Assembly: GCA_016713405.1 (NCBI GenBank)
Contig: JADJPF010000004.1
Location: 372,001-436,000, forward strand
DNA: 64,000 bases
Direction of reading: 5' to 3'
Origin: Blastocatellia bacterium
Lineage (GTDB): Bacteria > Acidobacteriota > Blastocatellia > Chloracidobacteriales > JADJPF01
Made by a program: the position numbers and the translations under genes. This document shows, piece after piece, positions 35,516 through 46,093 of this stretch. The stretch's first letter is position 1. Every line of letters begins with the position of its first letter. The notes below the pieces were generated by a model. That model saw only the letters and a program-made list of their open reading frames with translations, was not told the origin of the DNA and made no database searches.

Positions 35516-36931
35516 TTAGTTTTTAGCCTTTTTAGCTAAAGGTTCTACATTAGGATTTTCTATATTGGAATCATCCGATGAAATACCTTTTAACCCATAA
35601 TATTTACGACAAGCTTTTAATAAAACAGCTATCTCTTCACGCGGTGCTATTTCAATATCTGCTTGATGGAAAACTTTCTTCAATCGATCATAATCGTTTA
35701 GGAAAGATCGATAAACAGATACTTCTCCTTCATAATTTAGTTGGGCAATTTCTTGAGTGTTTATATCTTGTAGTGGATGTGTTCGGGCAGTTTTACTATG
35801 ACGACTTGGTTTAAAAATTTGGATGTAAATATTATTTTCTTCTTCGTGTCTGTAAGAACGTAGTGCTGTATTAAATTTTTCTAAATAAGTCATTTTTAAT
35901 GATAAAGAAAGCATTTCTAAAACACTTAGTTTAGTGTAATCACTTCCACTTGGAAAAACTGGTGGAACAAAAGGAAAGAAAGTTAAAATAATAGCTGGGA
36001 CTTTATAACTAGGTCTTACATAATTAATTCGATCAATTAAATTTTGTAAATGTAAACTCTTAATTACTCCTCCATCTGTATAATATTTTCCTGTTTCTGG
36101 TAAATAAACAGGCTTAAAAAATACAGGTATAGCACAAGAAATTTCTACACATTTTGATATAGGCACATTGACTAACTCATATGGTAAATGTTCGCCATGT
36201 GTAGCAAAAACACGTACTTGAGAGCTATTTAATTCTGCTGCATATAAATAAAGTTCTTTGGTTAAACTATTAAAATTATCTTCAAAAGGAGAAAATTCTT
36301 GTATCACTTCTTTAATATAATGTCCTATGCCAGCAGGAGTATAAAGACCACCTTTAATTGTATCTAAAACATTATGAATAACATTGTTAACATTAGCTTG
36401 TTCAAATGCTCCATAACGCACTAAACGTGCTAACATTCGTAAGTCAGAAAAACTTAATTTAGTGTTTTTACCTGGCAGCCATATCATTGGCAAATCCAAA
36501 TTTAATAAACCGTTAACAACAGAAGAAACAGTACGTAAAACTCCACGAGACAGTTGTTCAACCAAAGTAAGATACATCATTGGTTGAGTCCCTAAAGCAC
36601 CACGAGTAAGAGAAGGAAAGGCAGCAGACTGTTCTAACATAACATCCCTAATAACATGAGGTGGGAAGCCTAACGCCATAAGTGTAGAAACTATTGCTCC
36701 AGCCGAAACCCCTTGATAACCTGTAAGTATACTATTTAAGTTACTTACAGGCTTAGTTTCTGGATTAAGAATTCTTTCTAAAGCACAAAGACCCCCAACT
36801 TCAAAGCCTAGTGCTGGCACACCTCCACCAGCTAAAGCTAAATAAATAAGTGCTTTTTTTCGTTTATTTGGCTGACGACTATTAATAGCTGTAACATTAC
36901 TATTTAGGCGTTTACTAGTCTTTTCTGACAT
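35516..36931 (-). CDS. Patatin-like phospholipase
   Basis: 471 residues. The oxyanion loop GGGVPALGFEVGGL, nucleophile elbow GVSAG (TGYQGVSAGAIVSTLMALG) and catalytic Asp in YTDGGVIKS are all present, so it is probably an active lipase or acyl hydrolase. A long helical region lies between the Ser and Asp motifs, and the C-terminal 90 residues are charged. No signal peptide is visible. Role could be membrane lipid turnover or effector-like activity; its genomic neighbours do not decide. Confidence 0.85.
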   Translation of the reverse strand: MSEKTSKRLNSNVTAINSRQPNKRKKALIYLALAGGGVPALGFEVGGLCALERILNPETKPVSNLNSILTGYQGVSAGAIVSTLMALGFPPHVIRDVMLEQSAAFPSLTRGALGTQPMMYLTLVEQLSRGVLRTVSSVVNGLLNLDLPMIWLPGKNTKLSFSDLRMLARLVRYGAFEQANVNNVIHNVLDTIKGGLYTPAGIGHYIKEVIQEFSPFEDNFNSLTKELYLYAAELNSSQVRVFATHGEHLPYELVNVPISKCVEISCAIPVFFKPVYLPETGKYYTDGGVIKSLHLQNLIDRINYVRPSYKVPAIILTFFPFVPPVFPSGSDYTKLSVLEMLSLSLKMTYLEKFNTALRSYRHEEENNIYIQIFKPSRHSKTARTHPLQDINTQEIAQLNYEGEVSVYRSFLNDYDRLKKVFHQADIEIAPREEIAVLLKACRKYYGLKGISSDDSNIENPNVEPLAKKAKN

Positions 36932-37186
36932 GGTTACTCACTTTTTGTTGATATTGATTGTTATATGTGGGTTATTTAGTTGTCCCGATTATACATCGCC
37001 TTTAGAACTAACACTATAGAGGTTAGTCCCTTAATTTTATAAAACAAAAATTTTGTTTTTATTCTTAAAAAATTTGTTATAAATTATTGCTATATTTAAA
37101 AATAATCCATATGTTGGCAATTGTAATAGCTATAGTAAAATCAAAAGTTAAATTATTTATTTTTGGTTTACAACTTTTTTAATTAT

Positions 37187-37762
37187 ATGACACAAGAAAA
37201 AATCTTTCGTTGTTCATTTTGGTTACTTTGGGCCAGATTGTCTTTTAATACAGCTATATCCATAACGGTTTGCACCACTATTGGACAAGTTTTTAATGGA
37301 TACCGTATTTTTAACCTTGAGCATTTATTGCTAACAGGAATAATAATTGCTGGTACATCTTTGCTAGCTGTTCCTTTTGTTTTATCGCATATTTACTATT
37401 TCCCAATTATTGTTAATCAGCAAGGTATTAATGGATTTACTTATACATACCCTAATAGAAAAATTTTTCTTCCTTGGTCAGAGATTACTTTTCTGGAAAA
37501 CCGCAATCGTATGGGAATACCTTGTTATAGACTTTATTCAGAAAAAGTTAATAGCGCGATTTTAATGCCTAGAGCCTTAAAAGATCATAAGGAACTAGAA
37601 GCTTTATTTCATAAACATGGCCTAAAAGATAAAAAGGAAACCATGGTGACTCCACAAATACAACCAGCAAAAATTACTAAAGTAGTAACTACGGAACCTA
37701 TTCGTGAAGGTGGATATATAGTTGTCACAACAGAACAAAACCGTTGGCAAAAAAAGCTTTAG
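37187..37762 (+). CDS. Membrane protein with PH-like domain, unknown
   Basis: 191 residues from ATG 37187 (a TTG at 37163 in frame is the alternative). Two hydrophobic helices (about 15-35 and 50-70) are followed by a strand pattern, GINGFTYTYPNRKIFLPWSE then NRMGIPCYRLYSEKVNSAIL, like bacterial PH domains. I recognise no catalytic motif. It stands alone between the patatin and the M4 protease, with AT-rich intergenic sequence on both sides (about 250 bases each). Confidence 0.6.
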   Translation: MTQEKIFRCSFWLLWARLSFNTAISITVCTTIGQVFNGYRIFNLEHLLLTGIIIAGTSLLAVPFVLSHIYYFPIIVNQQGINGFTYTYPNRKIFLPWSEITFLENRNRMGIPCYRLYSEKVNSAILMPRALKDHKELEALFHKHGLKDKKETMVTPQIQPAKITKVVTTEPIREGGYIVVTTEQNRWQKKL

Positions 37763-38017
37763 CTACTATTAGATAGAGCTTTTTGCTTATTTTAAACTTT
37801 AACGTATTATTAATAATTTCTTAAAATTGATTTCTAGGAAAGTTCCGTAAAATTCTTGCATAATTTTTTTTCATTAACGCAACAAATTTTGGATCAATAC
37901 GATAATATGAATGGTGATTCATTCAGCAAAAATCATTAATCACCTTGTTATCAAGTTAAATAAAACAAAATATTCAAAGTTATTATCAGATTAATACTAA
38001 AATCTAAGGAGAAGTTC

Positions 38018-40739
38018 ATGGCAATCCGTGATGTAAACAATCAAAACATGATAGTTGGCGATCCTATTCGCAATACTACCAATGCACAAAATGACCAACA
38101 AATTGTTGGAGATCCTATTGCACAAGTAAATAGAACTCCTGCTAATCCACTAGCTTCTAGCACAAGAGATGTAGAACTAAATAGCCCAGAAGCACAAAGA
38201 GCTATCCAAACTAGTATGAATCATTTAGGTTCTTCAGCAAGTATTGCTCGTGGTGCGGTTAATGTAAATCCTGGTAGAGAATTATCTCCACGCTCTGTAG
38301 TGCAAGATGAGCTAGGAATGATGCACGTTCGTATGGATCGTACCTACAATGGTCTAAAAGTTTATGGTGAACAAGTTGTTACACACCTTGGTGCTGATGG
38401 AAATGTTCGCTCTGTAACAGGAGATCAAGAGAATTTGTTTACAATCGCTGGTTTAGATACACGTCCACGTTTAAGTGGTGCTGATGCTATTACTTCAGCA
38501 GGCCGTGAATTTGCTGGCCCTCCAACTTCTACCCCATCTTCTGAGTTAATGATTGCTAAAGATTCTGATGGTAATTACCGCCTTGCTTATCAAGTAAAAA
38601 TGAACAATTTACAAGGCGATCCTCCAACAAAGATGAATTATATGGTTGATGCTAAGAGTGGAGAAATAATTAGCCAATTTAATGAACTACCAGTTCTTTG
38701 CCCACATTGTCTTGATATGGCAGTAGGTCGAGAAGCTGCAAGCAATGGAGTACAAAATGGTATTGGTACAGGTTCAGCCAATGGCAACACAGGAATAGTT
38801 CCACCTTGGATGAGTGCTAGTGGTTCAGCTAGCCCAGGAAACCGCACTGGTCAAACTGCTGGTCGTGGCCGTGTTATGCCTGATGGCGCAATGCCAAATC
38901 GCCCACAAGGTGCAGGTTCTTTATTAGGTAATGCTAGAGGTGCAGCCGCACAATCTTTAACCGCTACTGGTTCAGCTAGTCCAAATGCTCCTATTTTAGA
39001 TAACCAAACTACTACTTCTAAAATTACTATTAATGATGATTTAGATATTACTGCTGTTAAAGTTAATGTTGATATAGCACATACTTATCGCGGTGATCTA
39101 ATTGTTAAGCTACGTTCTCCAGAAGGTAAAGAAGTTACTTTACATAATCGCTGGCGGTTCTGCTGATAACTTAACTTTTACAGCTAACCCAGCAGATTTT
39201 AATGGTATGAAAAGCAAAGGCGAATGGTCTTTAGTTGTAGAAGATAAAGCTACTCAAGATACAGGCACATTAAAATCCTGGAGCTTATCTGTTGATGGTA
39301 ATCCTAGAACTACTCCAAGTGTAATTACCAAAACAGCTACTCCAAATGCAAATATTTTAGATAATCAAACCGTTACTTCAACTATTGATATTACTGATGA
39401 AGGCCAACTAGAAAGCATTAAGTTAGATACTAACATTACTCATACATATCGTGGTGATTTAGTTGTTAAATTAACTTCTCCATCAGGTAAAGAAGCTATC
39501 ATTAGCAACAAAGCTGGTGGCTCTGCTGATAACCTTATTCTTAGTGCCTTAGATCTTTCTGCTCAATTTCCTGGCGAATCTATCAAAGGCCAATGGAAAA
39601 TGACTGTTCAAGATACTGCTGCTCAAGATACTGGAAAATTCAATTCTTGGGGTTTGACTATTACTAAAAGAACTACACCAACTCCGACCCCAACCCCAAC
39701 CCCAACCCCAACCCCGACCCCAACCCCAACCCCAACCCCAACCCCAACCCCAACCCCAACCCCAACACCAACAGGTGATGGAACAGGTTCAACACTTTAT
39801 AGGGGTAATAATGTTCCAATGACTACTACTCGTAATGCAGATGGTACATTTTCAATGAGGGATGCTTCTCGTGGAGGTTCACGCACACTAGATGCACAAA
39901 ATAGAACCTCTGGTTCTGGTGCAACAAATATCAATGATAATAACAATGTTTGGGGTGAAGCAGGGGATTCTACACGTCAAAGATCCGCAGTTGATGCGCA
40001 TTATGGTTCTCGTATGACTTGGGATTTCTATCAAAATATATTAGGCCGTAACTCTATTGATGGACGTGGTGAAGCATTAATTTCTAATGTTCATATTAGA
40101 AGCAATTACAATAATGCTTATTGGGATGGTTCAACTATGAATTATGGTGATGGTGATGGCCGAACCTTTACACCGCTTACAACCCTTGACATTGCAGGTC
40201 ATGAAATTACTCACGGTTTAACAGAACGTACTGCTGGCTTGATTTATAATGCTGAATCTGGTGGCTTAAATGAAGCAATGTCTGACATTTTTGGTACTGG
40301 TGTTGAATGGTATGCTGCTCAACAAACGGGTGGTCAATGGAATTGGTCAGTAGGTGAAGATGCTTTCACACCTGGCACACCTGGCGATGCTCTACGTTAT
40401 ATGGATGACCCATCAAGAGATGATTATAGTATTGATAACTATCGTGATTATCCAAGACAAACGGAAGTTCACGGTTCATCAGGTATTGCTAACAACGCAT
40501 TCTATTTATTAGTGCAAGGCGGAACTAATCGCACATCTGGCATTAGTGTAGCAAATGGTATTGGTATGGAAAAAGGTCTTAAGATCTTCTATCGTGCATT
40601 AAGCATGTATATGACTCCTAACACAACATTTGCTCAAGCACGTCAAGCTACTATTAATGCTGCTACTGATCTTTATGGAGCTAACTCTACAGAGGTTCAA
40701 AAGGTTAGAGAATCTTGGACAGCAGTAGGCGTAAACTAG
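38018..40739 (+). CDS. Multidomain M4 (thermolysin-like) metalloprotease with two P-domains, one frameshift
   Basis: About 906 residues over two frames. Order: N-terminal low-complexity region without a signal peptide; FTP propeptide (about 85-155, MMHVRMDRTYNGLKVYGEQV); PepSY-like (YRLAYQVKMNNLQGDPPTKM); two P-domains of proprotein-convertase type (HTYRGDLIVKLRSPEGKEV and HTYRGDLVVKLTSPSGKEA); a PT-repeat linker; then the M4 catalytic domain with HEITH, GGLNEAMSDIFG (third zinc ligand and Asp) and VHGSSGIANNAFYLL. The frame changes at about 39146-39152 inside the first P-domain (HN-R-AGGSADN restored by two extra bases, as in a GC-dinucleotide contraction). AAGGAGAAG precedes the start. Secreted protease expected, though the export signal is not obvious. 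Confidence 0.85.
39675..39771 (+). repeat. CCAACC-type hexanucleotide microsatellite coding a Pro-Thr linker
   Basis: About sixteen near-perfect hexamers (CCAACC with occasional CCGACC) encode the PTPTPT linker between the second P-domain and the catalytic domain. Copy number is likely to vary between strains. Confidence 0.9.
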
Positions 40740-40767
40740 TATAAAAAGTTCTTTCTACACCCTCTCT

Positions 40768-40799
40768 ATGGCTATGTATTTTACAAAATACATAGCCAT
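40768..40799. terminator. Bidirectional terminator between the M4 protease and the membrane-protein gene
   Basis: A perfect 15-bp inverted repeat, ATGGCTATGTATTTT and its complement with a two-base centre, lies between converging genes and is followed by TATTTTCTT on the plus strand. Confidence 0.75.
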
Positions 40800-40816
40800 T
40801 ATTTTCTTAAGCTTAC

Positions 40817-41329
40817 CTATTTTTTCCAACTATTAATAACTTGTAAAAATATAGTGTAAAGTAGCATTAAGGTTCCAATAGGAACTAAAAATATACCTAA
40901 ACTAGGATCAGCTTCTAAATGTGCTATCCCACCTAAAAAAAAGCCTAGAGGCAGCAATATGCTGCCAAAAATCAATGACCATGAAGCAATATTTTGTTGA
41001 CTAGAGCTAATATTTTCTGTCCAGTGAGAATAAACTAAGTTGATAATCGCCAACATTGCACCATGAAAATGTGCTAGTGACCAAAGTTCTCTACGCAAAG
41101 GATCCATTACTAATCCTATAGACTTAAAGCCTAGTAAACCTTCTAGCAAAGAGCCAAAACTTAAAAATAGAAAAAGCGCAGTCCATCCATAACGCTTATG
41201 TCTTTTGCTTAAGTCTTTACTACTTATAGTTTCTGAGGGAGTTATCTCTGTTTTAGAGGGTTCACTAATTTCATTATTTTTTTCTTTAATATTTGTTGGA
41301 GTTGTTAAATTAGAAGCTTTATTCGCCAA
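40817..41329 (-). CDS. Four-helix membrane protein following a multihaem cytochrome
   Basis: 170 residues. A 45-residue polar N-terminus rich in Thr, Ser and Glu precedes four hydrophobic helices. The second has LWSLAHFHGAMLAIINLVYS with two His, and the fourth follows GIAHLEADPSLGIFLVPIG; the His residues could ligate haem or quinone, but that is a guess. The start overlaps the cytochrome gene by 11 bases, so both are probably made together and may form an electron-transfer unit. Confidence 0.6.
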   Translation of the reverse strand: MANKASNLTTPTNIKEKNNEISEPSKTEITPSETISSKDLSKRHKRYGWTALFLFLSFGSLLEGLLGFKSIGLVMDPLRRELWSLAHFHGAMLAIINLVYSHWTENISSSQQNIASWSLIFGSILLPLGFFLGGIAHLEADPSLGIFLVPIGTLMLLYTIFLQVINSWKK

Positions 41330-42901
41330 TGGAAATTTCTCCTTGAGGTTGGTTAGCTAATAAATAGTCAATTTTAGAAGAAATAATTTGGAAATTTTCG
41401 TCTAATGGTACAGCTGGGCCTGGATGAGGATAAAACTTTTTATCTAACCTATTCCACCAATCACCCCACTGATTAATTATTTTTTGGCGGGATTCTGGGT
41501 TAGATTGTGGGTCAAATACAGCTATTTGTGAGGTTGGCTTAATTAGATCTGTCATTAGGGGATTCAATCTTTCCACAACAGTTTTTAGACTACGATAGGC
41601 AAAATGTCTAATTGCTGGGTAGCGGTCTTTTTCCATTACTAGTAAAAAGAAAGGGATTGTCCAAAGCTGGGCTTTTGGATTTTTAATGTAAAGATCATCT
41701 CTAGAAAGTGCTGATAATGCTACAGTTCGTTGAACCACATCACCAGCAAATAAAGCACGGATATTTTCTGCTATTTCATATTGAGTGTCTGTAGGTAAAT
41801 CAGAAATTTCTGATTTAGAATATTTTTTATTAAATTCCTTAGCTGCCCAAATTACATTTTGATTATTATGGCAAAGTGTACAAGCTTCAGGCATTTTATA
41901 TTTCCAAGAACGACTAGGATCGGGTTTTTGGATTCTATGAGAACGATGGACTTGCAAAATACCATAAGCCATTTTTGGCATATGACAGTTATAGCAATTA
42001 CTCCCAGAACTATCTGCCAAGTGTTTAGTATGTGCGGAAATATCGCTTTGGAATTTTTCATGACATTGTAAACAAGCTTTGTTTGTTCGCATTTCTGGAT
42101 TAATCATCCCTTTTGGATCACCGCCGTGCATATTGTGACAAGAAAGACAGGTTAAATTTCCTTTTTGATAATCAACAGATTGTAAAATTCCTTGGTATTC
42201 ATATGCTGTTAGTCTTGGTGTACCATCAGCCCAAAATCTTAGAGATAAATCAATGCTTGGCAATTTACTATCAATCCAAAGAGGTTTAGTAAAATTATTT
42301 AAGTTATGACTTGGAATAAAAGGATCTCCTGTAGTCATAAACTCTTTTATTCTTTCTGTTGGGTTAGGTTGTCTTTGACCATGACAGCGACCGCAAACTT
42401 GTAATTGTGCTTCTTTAGGTAGCTTTATAGGAGAAACAATAGTTTGGTCTGAATGGCTAGAATAATATAAAAGATAGCGTCTTAAAGGGTTGCTATTACG
42501 CAAGATATGTTCTTTGGCTGGCCCGTGACAACTTTCGCAAGCAATACCTTGCTCTGCTACTTTAGAATTAAATGTCTGTTGTTGTAAATCATAGCCAGGA
42601 TTAGGTTTAACATTATGGCAGAAAATACAATTAGCATCCCATAGCGAAAGATGTTTATTAAAATCTGTTCCATCAGGATCAAGAAAACCACCGTTTAAGT
42701 GAAACCAACGCTTTTCTTCAATATTCCATGCTAGAGGTAAACGAATATGACGATCACCTATTTTAGTAACATTGACTTGACATATTCAGTAGAGTTAAGG
42801 TCTAAAGGTTTTTTTAACTCATCATTGATTGAAGCTAAAACACTAGCTAATGCAACACTAAGAAAAATAATTAACGCAATAGGTAAATATATGTTTTTCA
42901 T
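41319..42901 (-). CDS. Seven-haem c-type cytochrome (one frameshift)
   Basis: The true start is ATG 42901 with signal peptide MKNIYLPIALIIFLSVALAS. After NSTEYV the frame breaks at about 42771-42780; one added A restores VNVTKIGDRHIRLPLAWN. The joined protein of about 527 residues has CxxCH motifs CIFCH, CESCH, CGRCH, CLSCH, CLQCH, CYNCH and CTLCH, seven haems in all. The spacing CLSCHNMHGG with CLQCHEKF resembles doubled CXXCH/cytochrome c554-like proteins. The last 150 residues lack haem sites and contain HEAT-like helices (AIRHFAYRSLKTVV). It is probably periplasmic. It begins 22 bases after the PAS-kinase gene and overlaps the membrane-protein gene. Confidence 0.82.
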
Positions 42902-42923
42902 AAGCTAAAATCTAAAAGTTTGC

Positions 42924-44711
42924 TTAAATAACCAAAGTTTCAGTAGTAGTAGAACTAGTACGTGATTTATGCTTAAGGTTATGGTTATAATTTAATTCTT
43001 TTTCTGAAAGTGATTGTAAAAGCTTTTGTAATTCTTGTGATAGCTCCTCTGCACTTGGGCGATAGACGGCTTCTTTGCTTAAAGTTCTCATTACTATATC
43101 TTCTATAGCTAGAGGAATATCAGCATCTATGCTTGTTAACATTTGAGGTTTTTCACTAATATGTGAAATTGCTACAGAAAAAATCCCTCCTAATCCTATT
43201 TCAAAAGGGGGATGCCCGCATAGCATTTGATAGAACATAATTCCAAGGCTATAAACATCAGAACGACCATCATAAAAAGAATTACTTAATCTTTCTGGAG
43301 CCATATATATTGGAGTGCCTAGAATAATTCCTTGTACTGTTAGATTTTGCAAATCTATCATTCCAGAAGACTGATCTAAAAACTTAGCAATACCAAAATC
43401 TACGACTTTAACTATTTCTGTATCACCGCTTTTATGTAAAAAAATATTGTCTGGTTTTATATCCCGGTGAATTACTCCTGCACGATGGGCCTCAGCTAAA
43501 ACATTGCAAGTAGGGATTAAAAGTTCTAAACAGCGTTTAACAGACAAAGTTTTAAACTCTTCTAGTTCTGTAGCTAAGGAATATCCTTCTAAAAGCTCCA
43601 TTACTAAATAAACAATTCCTTCTAAAGAAACTCCAGAATCTAAGATAGAAACCGCGTTGATATGATTAACTCTACAAGTTGAAATACCCTCTAAACGAAA
43701 ACGACTTAAATTTTCCTGGCTTTCATTAGCTGCTATAGGGCGAAAAATTTTTACAGCTACTAAACGATTTAATGCTAAATGAGTTGCTCGATAAACAACC
43801 CCATAACCACCTTTTCCAATTTTAGTTTCTAATCGATATTTACCATCTAAAACTGTGTTGGGTAGGATTTCTACTAAAGCAGAAAAAATTTGATCTGCTT
43901 TTTTATAAGATTCTAGTAATTGTTCTTGTTTTCGAGCTAATTTTTCTTCTTGGGCTTGTTTTAGTTCTTCTTCTAATCGTAAGCGTTCTGTTATATCACG
44001 TAATATAACAGTGTATATCATTTGACCTTGTATTTTTACTTGAGAAATAGAGGCTTCAATAGGAAATTCTTCTCCATTGGCTTTTAGACCTGTAATTGTT
44101 CCTAAATGTCCCATTCTTCGGGTACTTACACCAGTTTTTTCAAATTTATGTATATGTTTATGGTGTGTTTGATGAAAACGATGTGGAATTAGTAAATTTA
44201 GAGGCTTCCCAATTACCTCTTCTGCTCTGTAACCAAAAATATCTTCTGCGGCTTTATTAAAAACTAAAATATTTTGCTCTCTATTAACACTAATTATTCC
44301 ATCCATAGCAGAATCAACAATGCTAGTCATTTGTATTTCATTATCTTTTGCTATTTGCTCTATCCTTAAGTAATAACTAATGTCTTGCAACAGCCAAATT
44401 TCAAAATTAGCTTGTTTGTATATTGTTAAAGATGAAAAACAATGAGAGTTATCTTTTTTGATTAATACTAAAGTTTGGGAAGTACCATTTTCTATTTTGT
44501 AATTATTGGCAGCACAAATTTTTTCTTGCCAATCAGTTAAAGTAATAATTTCTGTGCTTTCATACCCAAGTAATTTTAAGGTAGCTTGATTTGGAGAGAA
44601 TAAATTTTCTTCTTTATAAACTAAAGCTATTGGTAGTAATGCAATTAGTTTTTTAACTAAATTAACATCTTGCTCTGTAAGTAAATTAGCTATAATTTCT
44701 TGTTCTGACAT
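42924..44711 (-). CDS. PAS-domain serine/threonine protein kinase
   Basis: 595 residues. A first, weak PAS-like region (1-115) precedes a clear PAS (about 125-245: ADNEIQMTSIVDSAMDGII, NKAAEDIFGYRAEEVIGKPL, RDITERLRLEEELKQAQEE) and a coiled coil. The Hanks kinase (about 290-560) is complete: GKGGYGVVYRATH, VAVKIFRP (Lys), HRDIKPDNIFL, VVDFGIAKF and GTPIYMAPERLS. No transmembrane helix; cytoplasmic sensor kinase. It sits in an operon with an HD-GYP protein and a multihaem cytochrome, suggesting redox or energy-state input. Confidence 0.9.
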   Translation of the reverse strand: MSEQEIIANLLTEQDVNLVKKLIALLPIALVYKEENLFSPNQATLKLLGYESTEIITLTDWQEKICAANNYKIENGTSQTLVLIKKDNSHCFSSLTIYKQANFEIWLLQDISYYLRIEQIAKDNEIQMTSIVDSAMDGIISVNREQNILVFNKAAEDIFGYRAEEVIGKPLNLLIPHRFHQTHHKHIHKFEKTGVSTRRMGHLGTITGLKANGEEFPIEASISQVKIQGQMIYTVILRDITERLRLEEELKQAQEEKLARKQEQLLESYKKADQIFSALVEILPNTVLDGKYRLETKIGKGGYGVVYRATHLALNRLVAVKIFRPIAANESQENLSRFRLEGISTCRVNHINAVSILDSGVSLEGIVYLVMELLEGYSLATELEEFKTLSVKRCLELLIPTCNVLAEAHRAGVIHRDIKPDNIFLHKSGDTEIVKVVDFGIAKFLDQSSGMIDLQNLTVQGIILGTPIYMAPERLSNSFYDGRSDVYSLGIMFYQMLCGHPPFEIGLGGIFSVAISHISEKPQMLTSIDADIPLAIEDIVMRTLSKEAVYRPSAEELSQELQKLLQSLSEKELNYNHNLKHKSRTSSTTTETLVI

Positions 44712-44736
44712 CGTTTATTACTCCAAAAACTTTAGC

Positions 44737-45864
44737 TTATTCTGTGTCTTGAAATTTAACTTGTATTTCTAAAATTTTATCTTGATTGCGCATTAATGCT
44801 GACACACAATTTTGATCCAACTTATCTTTAGCTAGTCTTTCTAATAGAGAAAAAGCATCTTCATTAGACCAAGCCAGTTTATAAGGTCTTTTGCTAGTTA
44901 GCGCGTCAAAAATATCTGCAACAGCAATTATTCTTGCCTCTAGAGGAATTTCTCCATTTTTTAGTCCAAAGGGATAGCCTTGGCCGTCCATTGTTTCATG
45001 ATGGCAAGTTGCAATATTACGTAATATATCAATACCATCAAAGGATTCTAAGTTGAAATTTTCAATCATGGAATTAATTATAGCTTGACCTTTAAGAGTA
45101 TGAGTTTTCATAATTTCAAACTCTTCTGTATTAAGCTTTCCTGGTTTTAATAAAACATTATCGGGAATACCTATTTTGCCAACATCATGCATAGGTGAAA
45201 ATGCGTAAATCCATTCAATAAATTCATCAGTAATTTTATAAATTCCGTGTTGAGCCAGGTCTTGGGCAATTAGACGGGAAAATCTTGCCATTCTATTTAA
45301 GTGTCCGCCAGTCTCAGGATCACGATAATGCACCATATCATTAGCCGTTTTTAGTGCAGCAAGCATTGTTTTAACGGTTCTTAACTCATTAGTAGTAATA
45401 CTAGAAATTAGATGCCCAATTATATCCAGGTCAAAAAGAATTTCATCAGAGAAGTAATTTTTCTGGTAGGAATTAAAAAAAACAAATCCCCAAAATGTAC
45501 CATTTAAGTACATAGGTAATGTGTAACTAGAACCATAGCCAGAAGCAAGAATTTTTTGTGAATGTTTAGCTTTGTTACGGTCAAAAATAGCTAAATCATT
45601 AACTACTCTAGGCCGTTTAAGATTAACAATTTCTTTTAATGATGCGGTCTCCGATAATTTGGCTTCATAAAAAGTCAAGGGATGTTCTTCACTACTGCTA
45701 TAAATAAAGGTTTTTAAGAGGTCTGTTTTAGTGTCATAAAGTGCAACCGCTATTCGGTCAGTAAATTCTAGTTTTTGTTTTAAGACACTATGAATAATAT
45801 TTAATTTTTTGTTTAAAGATAAGTTTTCATTTAATTCTTTTAATAAGTCTTGATGGTTATACAT
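44737..45864 (-). CDS. GAF-HD-GYP domain cyclic-di-GMP phosphodiesterase
   Basis: 375 residues. A GAF-like domain (about 20-165) comes first. HD-GYP follows: YRDPETGGHLNRMARFSRLI, SPMHDVGKIGIPDNVLLKPG, NIATCHHETMDGQGYPFGLK and ARIIAVADIFDALTSKRPYK. The HD pair and GYP (GQGYP) are intact, so it is likely to be catalytic against c-di-GMP or cGAMP-type dinucleotides. It is the first gene of the operon with the PAS kinase (25-base gap). Confidence 0.9.
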   Translation of the reverse strand: MYNHQDLLKELNENLSLNKKLNIIHSVLKQKLEFTDRIAVALYDTKTDLLKTFIYSSSEEHPLTFYEAKLSETASLKEIVNLKRPRVVNDLAIFDRNKAKHSQKILASGYGSSYTLPMYLNGTFWGFVFFNSYQKNYFSDEILFDLDIIGHLISSITTNELRTVKTMLAALKTANDMVHYRDPETGGHLNRMARFSRLIAQDLAQHGIYKITDEFIEWIYAFSPMHDVGKIGIPDNVLLKPGKLNTEEFEIMKTHTLKGQAIINSMIENFNLESFDGIDILRNIATCHHETMDGQGYPFGLKNGEIPLEARIIAVADIFDALTSKRPYKLAWSNEDAFSLLERLAKDKLDQNCVSALMRNQDKILEIQVKFQDTE

Positions 45865-46043
45865 TGTTTTTTCTACCTATGATTTATTAGAAACTTAGAC
45901 ACAAGTAAAAATAAAGGCAGTTAGATAATAGCAAAAGTTCTAAATTTTTGCGCTAAAACTAAGCTTAACAAATTGCTATTAATGGAGTTGTAAGAATTTT
46001 TAGAATAAATAAATAAAAAGGCGGAAGTATTTATAAAGACAGC

Positions 46044-46079
46044 AACCCACCTCTAAGGTTATTACTTTAATGGTGGGTT
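46044..46079. terminator. Probable terminator downstream of the ferritin-like gene
   Basis: AACCCACC (46044-46051) and GGTGGGTT (46072-46079) pair with a 20-base loop, 15 bases after the stop at 46094 in reading order. The T-run lies on the plus strand, so on the minus strand the element would work only weakly as a classical terminator. Confidence 0.4.
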
Positions 46080-46093
46080 TTTGTTGTTAACAA

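Noticed and set aside
37911..37928. GAATGGTGATTCATTC, similar to the msr hairpin of the retron units
   Set aside because: Only about 12 bases are shared; no flanking retron sequence or long hairpin is present, so it is probably chance.
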